64,000 bases of DNA from Cynocephalus volans (lineage: Eukaryota; Chordata; Mammalia; Dermoptera; Cynocephalidae): NCBI RefSeq assembly GCF_027409185.1, contig NC_084463.1:67255852-67319851 (forward strand), in the 5' to 3' direction. This document shows positions 48,880-59,200 of this stretch, piece after piece; position 1 is the first letter of the stretch; each line of letters opens with the position of its first letter. The notes under the pieces were generated by a model that was given only the letters and a program-made list of their open reading frames with translations, was not told the origin of the DNA and did no database searches. Position numbers and translations under genes: made by a program.

Positions 48880-49560
48880 TCCTTCCCGCTTTGTATCCGG
48901 CGAGGAGGAAGGAAGAGGAGCAGACCTCACGGAGAAAGGGCCACCCACGCCAGGGGAAAGGATGCCCCGCAGGTGGCGGGCAGATTCCGGGGCGGGGCTG
49001 TCGCGGAGTGGACGCGCGGCGGCGACGGACGGGGAGTGCGCAGCCGGGCAAGGGAGGCCCGCGGCGGGACGGTACCTGGGGGCGAGCGAGTGAGGTTCTG
49101 GCCCTCCGAGTCGACTGCACGTAGAAATAGCGGACGGGCAGGACGACAGCCGCCTGCAGCCCGGGCCCCCACACCAGGCTCCGCGGCGCCTCGGGGGCCC
49201 CGGCGGCCATGAGCATGGCGAGCTGCAGCGGCGGCAGGAGCAGGCAGGGCTTCAGCAGCGGCAGCAGCAGGGCCGGCGGGAGGCGGCGCATGGTCGGCGA
49301 GGCCGCTGCGGTCCAGCTCCACGGCGGCGGGGAGGGGCCGGGAGCGCCGCGGGCCCAGGCCGGGGCCCACCCAGGTGCGGGCCTGTAGGCGGCCGCCCGC
49401 CGTCCCGCCCCCGGCTCTCGGGGCGGCGCCGTGAGCGAGCGCCGCAGACACCAGCCGTGCGCGCTGCCGAGCATGGACGGCGGGCACTCGCCTGCTCCAG
49501 CCGCGGTGGCGCGCACCGAGTCCCAGCGTGCGGCCGCGCGCTCTTTACGGCCGAGGCCCC
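48880..49560 (-). promoter_or_regulatory. POGLUT3: CpG island promoter of POGLUT3
   Basis: This is a dense run of CpG dinucleotides with high GC in an otherwise AT-rich window. It spans exon 1 and its upstream flank and contains many CCGCCC/GGGCGG-type boxes. It is typical of a TATA-less mammalian promoter. The transcription start is probably between 49300 and 49500. The island has not decayed noticeably even though the gene is broken. Confidence 0.8.
49076..49291 (-). pseudogene. POGLUT3: POGLUT3 exon 1 (signal peptide), frameshifted near its end
   Basis: The ATG at 49291-49289 opens a leucine-rich signal peptide (MRRLPPALLLPLLK...). The start of the mature protein follows (RSLVWGPGLQAAVVLPVRYF), which is the beginning of the filamin-like domain. 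From about 49120 the family sequence continues in another frame: AVDSEGQNLTRSPPG, up to the donor at 49076|GT. In the ATG frame the same bases read STRRARTS. The exon is 216 nt long, but exon 2 needs a phase-1 junction, which would need 220 nt, so a 4-nt deletion near 49112-49122 is the simplest reading. Spliced to exon 2, the ATG frame stops after six codons. Confidence 0.85.
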
Positions 49561-52500
49561 GGGCGTGCGGCCCCTACCCCTGGTCGTTTGAGCTTGTCGA
49601 CTGTTCCGAGGAAACCGTTTTTAAGGGACGCAGACCCAGTGGTCATTCCTGTGGGAGGAGAGGAGGGGCCCCGCCGCGAAGAACTTCGATGTAGGTCGGG
49701 GAAATGATCTTGCCGCTCCCCTCCACGGCCCCTCTAGCAGCCCTCTGTTGACACCAACACCGGCCACGTTCTCTGGTCGCCTGTTTTCTTTCTTTTCTGC
49801 TCAGCCGTGATTCCCTCCACTCCTTCCCTTTCCCCCTTCCTGCCACACTCCCCTTCTCTCACCACGTGTTTACTGAGCGTCTGCGGAGTTTGGGCCAAGC
49901 CCGGGCTGAGGAGCTGGGCCCTGGAGCGGCAGAAGGCGGGGTCTCGGCCTTGCATTGAGCCTGGTGGGTGAGCTTCACCTCAAAGCCAGGAACCTCCTGT
50001 CCCCTGCAATCGATGGGGAATGGTTCGTCTTGGCCACTTCCACAGCTTCTCAAGCTGGAAGTCGGATCCAGGAAGAGAGTGGCAGGGACCCTAAGAGCCA
50101 GACGCTACTGTCTGCCTCTCTTCTGACCGTTTATCAACGTTTGTTGGTTATTTTTCCTTTTTAAAATCTGCTTAGGGTTTCGATATATTTAAAGGAAATA
50201 AAGATTCTCCTCAGGGATCTCACACCCCAGAATGGACACAGGGTTTCTGCACCCTCTTAGCAGGCTTCCATCCGAAAATGTCAGAACCAGGCAGTGGGCA
50301 GCCCTGTGGTCATACCATGGCTTTAATTGGCCTACTCAGCAGTCTTGCTGTGACCGAGTTTTATGAGGGCAAAATCTTTCCCACATTTTCACCCGTTCTC
50401 TTGACCTATTTTAGTAATGCTAAGCAGAGGTTGTAGACAGTATTCTTCATACTTTGGAAAAGATTATCAGAAACTGGTAGTAAATCACTGGTAAATTGTA
50501 GGGCTCAAGTGTAGCATTACTTGGTATTACTTTCATTGATAAACTTATTTGTGGGGGTGTGTCTGCATGCTTTAAATGGAAAGCTGCACTCAGTTCCAAC
50601 TGTCACTTTAAAAGATTGTATGGAACACATTTTGTTCACTCTTCCAAAATCAGACTTTAAAAAATTTTCCTGAGAAATAATCCGACAGCAGGTACTGGAT
50701 GATAGTGAATTATGGCCTAATAAATTATATAGCACTTGGGGTAACACCCAGTTTTTTTGTGAGCACATCAAGGAAGCCATATAATTTTATCTGAACACTC
50801 TTGTTTAGCAATACTGAGTCTGTACTAACCTGTTTTCTTTCTCATTTTAATCCATCTCATAAGACCCTATCTCTTTAGATCAGCCAATTCCTTGACCAGA
50901 TTCTTTATCATTAATCAAACTTTATTCATTCAACAAACATTTATTTAGTGCATACTATATTTTAGGTATTGAACTTTGACTTCAGAATACCTGTGTTTAG
51001 TGGAGACGAAAGACAAAAGAGGCAATGTAAATAGGGTATCAGTGTTAAAATATGGGTGTTAAGAACTGTGCAAGGTCTGGGATTTTACCTTACAAGCTAA
51101 CGAGTTAGACTGTTACTGTTTCAAGGATGCTCTTGAAAGACACAAGACTCCTGGGTCAGAGACAAAGGACTTTATTATTCACTGCAGAAGGAGTAGCCAG
51201 AGTTTCGTTTTGGTTCATGTTGGTTCCCTATGCCCCCCAAGTCCTGCAGGGACATTGCAAAAGGCCCGTCATGGATGCCTGAAGTGGGTGGCATTCCAAG
51301 AGAGGAGCACTGAATGCATAAAATTTTAATTATTTCAATAATATTTATTCAGCACCCACTTGATGTCATCATGCATTTTGCAAGGTGCTGGAGATATAAA
51401 CTCATTCTCCACCCTTCCACAATTACAGTCTCATAATCAGATTGTGAGACAATTGGTTTAAATATTAACTTGAATCCAGAATCTCATAATATATGGGTAT
51501 TTCCTCCTAAAAAAACAACTACTCATTAGTCCAGCCTGAGTCAAGGACTCATCTCTGAACCAACAGACTGTGCCCAGACTCTTAGGATCATGTAAGAATA
51601 TTGATTCTTCCACAGTCAGTATGTGGCCTAGAGGGGAGGAGGGTGTCATTCAGAGAATGGAATTCCCAAAGAAAAAAGTGTCTACTGGGCAAACAATCAT
51701 ATCAATATCTAGTACATGCTTCTAGAATATTTCTAGAAGTACTTCCGAGTTTACCCCAGACTGGAATGACAACACAATGTGGAAAGGATGCTTGGGGAAG
51801 AAAGCATGGGCCTAGAGGGAAACTTAGTGGTAGCATTTATGTTATTAAAATACAGAGTTTTGTAGAATCAAGTACGATGATCAATTTTTAAAAAGAAAGT
51901 AACTTATTAAATATTCTCCTGGAGAATAACTAAAGAATAAATAAAGAATAAAGAATAAATAAAGTAACTTATCAAATATTCTCCTGGAGAGTAAATCTTT
52001 CAAAAAACTATCTTCACCTGCATACCCACTGATATATAATTCTACGTAAGTGCATAATCATAATTATATACACACATATCTCAATATTTCTATATACATG
52101 TATATTTAGTTTCTTTTCTGAAGATGGTCTTGAATATCCCTTCTCTTTCTTTTCTCCTATTCTCAAACCCCATCCCCCCTTCCCAAACCTGGCCGCAAAA
52201 CAACTAACCTAGGATGTATCCCTCCATATGTACACATGCATATACAGTTTTTTTGGTTAATGCTTATTAAAAATGGGATTTTGCCTTTCTCGCTCAAAAA
52301 AATCTCATAAAAATTTTCCAAATCAACTTGTCTAGGTCTATTTTATTTTTTTAATGATTTCATAATACCACATATATAATGTTCCATAATACTGTATTCA
52401 GGCACTTCTTATTAACTGTTCACCTTGTTTCCAGCTTTTGCCACAAAAACATTGTAGCAATAAAAACTATGTGTAAATCTATACACACTTGTGTTTTTAT

Positions 52501-53320
52501 TTCTATAGCAGTCATTTCTGGGGCAAGTGAATATGGTGATTCAGTGTATTGACCCACTTAATGTCCTGATTCTGCATCTTCCTGATTATAACAGACATAG
52601 CACCTCCCTTGGCAAGTCCAATTCTGTGGCATGGCTTTAGGAATTGGTTCTGGAATTTCAGCTTAAAATCTGTCTTCTCAGCCTTACCAATGAATGTGTG
52701 AGCAAAGTATACACTTTAATAAATCTTCTATTTGAATCAGCTAGAGAGGATGCTATTGTCTACCACTAAAAATCCTAGATGATCGAATGTATTTTAAATT
52801 TTAATAACAGTAACAATATTTTGAATAAAATGCTGTCCATATTTAAGATGATGACACTTTCCTGTCTTTGGTAAGGAAAGGGCTCTGGGTTGCTATTCCA
52901 GGAAAGATAAAAGATTAGTATAAATTAGCAAGAATTAACATCACATGTCTTATATTCAACTAGAAAGATCTGCTTATCTGTCATCAGTGCCACTGGGCAA
53001 TCAGTGCCACATGGTCCCCAACTCCATGTAGCTCCCTCTTCCTCCATAAATATAACCCCCACCCCCAATGCCAGACTTTCTTCACTCCTGTTCTATTATG
53101 CAACCAGGAACATTGATCTCTTGATGCTGGTTAGTTGCTTTTTGAGTACAAATGAAAGAAGAAAGAAGCAAGCCACGGTTTTTTTAAAACCACCTATGTG
53201 GTCAATCTCATTCAATTGCCACCACAAGATTCCTTTGAATACTTTCGCTCCCCACCCCACCTCCTTTTTTTTATTCCTAAAACTTTCACTCAATCATTTG
53301 AGGACGGGGATAAAACCAAA
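49560..53320. other. Intergenic between POGLUT3 and EXPH5
   Basis: No gene is recognised. Features visible are L1M 3' text at about 52240-52530 (minus) and a 32-bp direct repeat at 51898 and 51964. The region just upstream of the CpG island (49560-50160) is GC-moderate and may contain promoter sequence. Confidence 0.5.
51898..51997. repeat. 32-bp direct repeat around an A-rich spacer
   Basis: The block agtaacttattaaatattct...ctggagaataa at about 51898 is repeated at about 51964 with two base differences. The spacer is built from aaagaataaat units. Confidence 0.85.
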
Positions 53321-56208
53321 CAGTACAACTATTTAAATCTTTTATTTCAACACAGGCATTGTTTTAAATTTGCACCTTGTATTGTAACACATTTCATACC
53401 TAGAGAATAGATGTGAGAACAACTACATAAAAGGATTATTTGACAAAGTTTTAACAGAAGTGTTTATAGCTTATTTGTTTCAGAAACACAGAATTGCTAG
53501 ACACAAACAACCACTAAGTGGCAATACATTCATTTACAAACTTGCTTAGAAACTAAAATATTTACATATTTACACTGTACATTTAGGTGGGATACTCTGA
53601 TACATTATTAACAATAAACTCTTAGCAATAAGACTTCTTGGAGTTCAGTGGAACATATTAATTTTATGGAGATGTGAAATTTCCAATTTGATTTCCACCT
53701 TCACCATAACCTAAGTGAACTTTCTTTAACCACCTTCAGGACACATGCTTACCTCCTATACAAAATAGCTTTTATTAGCTTATCACCAACCAAACCCTTG
53801 TTAGTAACAGATGGAGTTTTATTATCAATGTATTTATAATGTAAGGGTAAATTATTTAGAAGGAAGTCTCTAAAAATTATAATCTCATTAAACCCTATTT
53901 TAAATGAACTTTACAGTATAAAATTTATGGTCACATGTCTATTATCTAAAGTTAATAATCTACAAGGTACTTATTTGTATTGATACTCTCATGATTTACT
54001 CCATTTACATAGATATTTATTTTAATAATGACATCTTTTAGAAAACAAGTTACGAATATAAAAATGACTATTATAAATTACCATAGCTATACCAAAAATG
54101 AACATTCAAAAAGCAGCAATTTGTATGTTAAAATACATAGAAACTTGCTCTACTTCTTTAGCAAAATGCTTTATAAAAGTATAAAACTATAAAAGGTGCT
54201 ATTTTCTTGAATATTCAGTTTTCTTGATACTTGAGCCAGACCAACAAGCAAACATTACAAATAGTGCAACTGAGCACTGGTCATCGATTTACTTTGAATA
54301 CAGACAGTAGATTCCAGTGCACAGAGTCGGGCCCCAAAGCAGTTGTTCATCCTTTTGTTAACATACCTAACTGTTGATAGAGCCTAAGCTCACTGAAAAA
54401 TAACTTAACTTTATCTCACCTTTTGTAGAATACATGTAGACTCAGTATTTACTGAAATAGAGCTAACAAGCTTATCATTACAAAATCAAGACTTATTTAA
54501 AATATTAACTGAATATCTTAACAGGAAAATATAGGTCATGATTTATGAAAATTTTACTCAAGCACATAAGTAGTAAAAGAGGAAAGGCAGAATTTATAAA
54601 CATACATGAAACAAAAATAAAATGTTATTCTTTACCATATAAATTTGAATTGACAAGTTCAGAACAGTCGATTTAAAATTTTGTCATCAGTCTCTTTGCA
54701 CTCAAGATTGGTCAGAGCTTCAAATTTAAAACAGTTGACAGATTTAAGGAATAGCTTTCACATTAATGACCTCATCTTTATTCATTTTGAGTTTCATGGG
54801 AACATTGTAAACTAGCCCTGGCACTTTGTTCTAGGCAAGGCAATTATTAGAAGGGTAATAATAATATAGCTCTTTCTTGCATTTCTATCAGTTCTTGCAT
54901 TGCTATCAGCATGATAGTATTGAGATCCAAGACTGCATGCTGTCTAGTTCTAGCAAATTATCTTCGCCACCATCTATTGGTCTTTATCTTGAATTAGGAG
55001 AGAAATCCCCAGATGTTCTGCACAGTAACAAAAGTTAGGAAAGCCAAATTATCAGGACGTATCAGAAGTGATTTACTCTAGATAAATTGAAAAAGTTATA
55101 GTGACAGGCACTTAGGAACTCTGCCTTAGAATTTCCCAAGGATTTGCTAAACGATCCTGCAGAGATGCCTGTGAATCCTAGTGTCAGTTCTGACTTGACA
55201 GCATTTTTGGGACTTGGCCAAGGTTCCCTCTTGATACTTGTAACTGAAATGTCCCACCTGAAAAGAAGTATTCTATCCTGCAAATAAAGAAAATGTGAAA
55301 ATGGATAGTTCTAGTTCTGGCAGAATGGGATAAAAAATGGGAGAGCTGCAGTAAAGATGTCAGTGCCATGGAGAGAAGTCTTCTTGTCTCCTCCCCTCAG
55401 TTATGCTCCCTTCATGCAGAAATTCTGTGGCCACGCCACTATCCGTATGGTAAGGTTGCCTGGCCTAAGTCCTTGGCTTGATTAAAACTTAGCCCTTAAT
55501 AATTCAGCCAATTCCCACAAACTGTTTCAGAGATATTCGTAGGAGTATTAATGTTCTATTAGCTTACTAGTGAGTCAGCTCCTCATCTATAACTTCAACA
55601 TGTGCTTTAAATATGTGCCTCCTGGGCTCCATTATGGATATAACAAGACATCCTAATGAAAATTCTTTTAACTTTGTTTCAAAGAAAAAAAATTCCTCAA
55701 ACTCTTAAATGTTGTTGAGTCAAACTGGGTGATAATATTTACTCTACTGTCATTGTCCCTACATTTTATTTAATGTCATGAGTATAAGGTACAGACGGGA
55801 AGAGGCAATACAGAGTTTTGCAGTTCTGCTGAGTAATTAATAAGTTTTCCATGTGCCTGGGATACTAACGTTGCAAATCACAATGAATGTGTAAACATTT
55901 TAGGTGGACGGTAAAGCAGAAAGCCAAAATTGGACATTGAATTTGAGATTAAGTTGGTGGAGAGTCAGGGAGAAGGCAGGCCAAGAACAGACATGGAAGG
56001 AGAAAATAGCAGAAAATTCATTGTTCTGGAATTCAGGAAGTATATATATATAGGGTATAGAGGGAAAAAAGGAAATCTGGGCTGTTTGAGAGCAGGCACT
56101 GCCCAGACTAGACCGTTTATATTTGCCTTTCCCATGGACACACACATTTACACTTCCTTTCCATGACAAGCTTTTGGCGAAAAGGTTATGCATTTCATTG
56201 AAAAAGCC
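53320..56208 (-). other. EXPH5: EXPH5 3' UTR (probable)
   Basis: About 2.9 kb of AT-rich, largely repeat-free sequence follows the EXPH5 stop on the minus strand. The lack of SINE or L1 insertions contrasts with the rest of the window and fits a long conserved 3' UTR. A minus-strand AATAAA at 53346-53341 is a candidate poly(A) signal. The exact end is inferred. Confidence 0.55.
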
Positions 56209-59200
56209 TCACAGTTCTGACTCTTTGTCCTTTTCATCCAGGTAGTATTCATCATCTGTGGTTGTGTCTGTGTCACAATCCGAGTCCACTGGGTCCTCCT
56301 CATAGATATTAAGTGGTTTATTTGGAAATAAGCCATCTTCGGGCATCTGACCACTAGGAGAATTTGAGCTTAACAACTCTGATGGGTTGGGAGGGTTAAT
56401 CACATCATCTTTCAGGAAGCCAGGGTTCTTAAGAAAACTTGGTTTCCATAATCTTCCCTGTGTGAGTGACCTCTTTACATTCTCCAAGAAAGCCAACTGT
56501 TGTTCTTTCCCAAAAATACCATAGTCGATAGGTCTGGATATAGATGATGCAGACTTGGGACCTGTTTTTGTCCTGCTGCTATACAAAGTCCAACTTTCAT
56601 TTTCATCACAGGAAGGAAATTCGGAAAATGATTTGAATCTTAGACTGTACCCATTGTTGACAGAGAATTCATTCCCAAGGGTCAGTCGACTCAGGGTATT
56701 GTCAATAGAAGTGCTTTCAGAAAAATGGCGCTCCCTGACTTTTGGAGGATGACTTTTGTGTAGCAGATCACCGTGCACATTGATGCTTTTTAAACTCTTT
56801 GAACGATAGAGGTGTGACTCGGGTTCCCACTCCAGGGATGAAGCGCTCCTTTGCTGCTGCTGACAACTGGCCAGAGGGATACTGAGTGTAGATTTCTGTG
56901 CAGGCTCCAGTGGAAAAGGAGAGCTCAGCCTCCTGTGATGGTCAGAGAAGTCTGCTTCCCCGAGGCTGGTGAATTTGAGCTGGTCCGGGGCTCCTGACTC
57001 TCTTTCCAAAATCTGAGCTACTGTTATGTCTTTAGAATTCTCATGCTTTGGTGGTGATTCTGAGACATTATTAAACCCATTCTGATGTAGTTGTGAAATG
57101 CTGTCAGACTTCTGATTGCTGGAGTGTGTAGAAGGTTCTCCGTTGGATATTACAGTAACCTGGAGAAGGTTCTCAGATTTCTCCACATTCATTCCATCAT
57201 TACTCAACCTGCTTTCACCTATGGATTCTGAGGACTTTGTAGTAGGCTCAGGGGACAGTGGGTTGAACTCCAGTGTGCCGAGAGATAAGCAGCCAAAGCC
57301 AGACCTGCTCCCATTTTGGGGGATGATAGTAGCTACACGTGTTCTGGGACTTAACTCTTTAGCAGGGAATTTTCTGATTGCTGTAGACTTGGTTAAACAT
57401 CTGTGTTTAACTGAAGATCTGTTTTCCTCTTTTTCTAGGTCATCCAGGTTGGTTTCATTTTTATTATTTCCCCCAGGAAGTAAAGGTGGATCCCATGCAA
57501 ACTTGTGCATTTCATCTTTAACCTTCCTCTTCTCTGTCACATTTACCTCCTCACTTCTTTGAGGTGATCCTCTGGGTTCAGTCTGCAAACTCTCTAAATC
57601 TGGGTCCCCGGAATGAGTCTCTTCAACAAGCTGTAGTTTATGCAATGCTGGAATAAGAGCAAAGACTTGGTTTTCTGAGTCAAAAAGTGTTTTCTCAGTC
57701 ATTTTTTGGCAATCTATTCTGATTTCCCCTTTGACTTCCCTACACTGTGATCCATTGATGCCATCTTCTACAGCTCTGGCTGTGTGATCTTTCTGAGGAC
57801 ACTTTCCATTTCCAGTGAATGTAGCGACTATTTCACTACCTGAACATGCCCCGGAACTTCTTTTGGTTTGGAAATTTTCAATATGATCTTCTGAATGGGC
57901 TGGTAGACTAGAAGAACTACAGTTACCTGAATTAATAAATAGTTGACAATTTTCATATTTTTCTTCTGTACCATTTTTTTCTTGAAGCATCAATGAGGTA
58001 TGCAGGGTTTCACTTTGCAACTTGATTCCTCTCTTTCCTGCTTTGTGAATCATCCAGAGGAGTTTTAGCTAAATCATCTGGGAAAATCTCTGTAGTTATA
58101 GATTCTCCTTTATGAGGAGAAACATCCGCCTCAACAGAAACCATTTCCTGTAATGTAGACTCTGAGGGTCTTCTACTTGGGAACTGCAAGATGGTCATAT
58201 TCTCAGTGGTATGAGAAAGACAATGGCTATTCTTCTGAGCAGAGTTAACCGGCATCTTTAGATTTTCAGATAAAGGTGTTCCTGACTGCTCTTGCACAGA
58301 ATAGTTTAGTTCGTTTTTTTCTAAAGCTTTACAAAATGTTTCAGTCTCCACTTGAGGTGATTCTGTAAGTGAATCAGTACTTTGTGTATACTGTTGAAGA
58401 AGGTTACAGAATGTTTTGCTCTGTTTCCTTGGTAGAGTGTAATATATTGAAACCACCTCAAGACATTTTACATTATCTTCATCACCAGAAACAGAAAACG
58501 TACTCGTAGTCTTAAATTTATGTAGTTTTCCCACTTTCCTTTCCTGACAGATCTGAACAAAAAGGTACAGAGTCTTTGTTTGAAAGAGAAAATACACTTG
58601 TCCTGGAGGCAGCAATTTTGCCATCCTTTTCAGTGCATTCTTGAGCGTATTCCTTTTGGTGGTATCTTTTCGTTAAATAACAATCTCTAATAGACGAGTC
58701 ACTTTCCAGAGGGTTAATGTTCCTCTCCCTAGGCCTTGGTGTTATGGCAAAAGCACTGGTGTCTGAGACTGCTGATTTTTTTCTTTCATCCCTTCCATTT
58801 GAGGCACATGGATCTCCTGAAGGACATGACATAGTCCTCTTGATAAGGAACGGAAATGGTCCTTTTCTCACAGAAGATTTCATGATTTTCATATTTGTCA
58901 TCCTTTCCGTGGCTTCAGCTGCTACTGGAACTGAGTTTGAAATGACTTTGGCACATTCACTAATTGACTCAGGAGAACTGGGACTGAGTTTGTTTGATGT
59001 GTGCTTTCCTATTGGATCGTCCACATTATGTTTGATTTGGAATGGAAGCGGCCCATTCCTAAATGAAGCAGCCATTATCTTACTTTCAGACTGCCTATTG
59101 TTTATGAGAAAACTGGCTGGTTTTCTTGGCAAGGTACAATAAATTGTGTCAAACTCGGAAGCTTTGGAACTGCTCTGATTCACCTCAATGACGCTACTGC

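Larger units (their letters stand above)
31982..49291 (-). pseudogene. POGLUT3: POGLUT3 (KDELC2) locus, probable unitary pseudogene
   Basis: POGLUT3 is an ER-lumen protein O-glucosyltransferase. It adds O-linked glucose to EGF repeats, for example in Notch and fibrillins, and has a filamin-like N-terminal domain, a CAP10/GT90 catalytic domain and a C-terminal KDEL-type retention signal. Seven of the expected eight coding exons are found in order on the minus strand: exon 1 49291-49076, 2 40920-40737, 3 38507-38221, 4 37539-37324, 6 35954-35760, 7 33759-33655 and 8 32107-31982. Splice sites are mostly canonical. The reading frame does not survive: exons 1 and 2 have frame breaks, the exon 4 acceptor has lost a base, exon 5 is not visible, and exon 8 has an early stop. 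Gene identity is very secure from the exon peptides and from the EXPH5-POGLUT3-C11orf65 order. Pseudogene status rests on five lesions of different kinds, so base-calling error alone is unlikely. Exons 3, 6 and 7 remain open, which suggests fairly recent loss. Confidence 0.85.

Noticed and set aside
48851-49516. Long overlapping open frames on both strands in the CpG island, up to 221 codons
   Set aside because: High GC lowers stop frequency; only the frame beginning at 49291 has a signal peptide and family sequence.
57116-57562. Plus-strand open frame of 148 codons
   Set aside because: It is antisense to the EXPH5 exon and has no family resemblance.
58717-59142. Plus-strand open frame of 141 codons
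   Set aside because: Antisense shadow of EXPH5 coding sequence.
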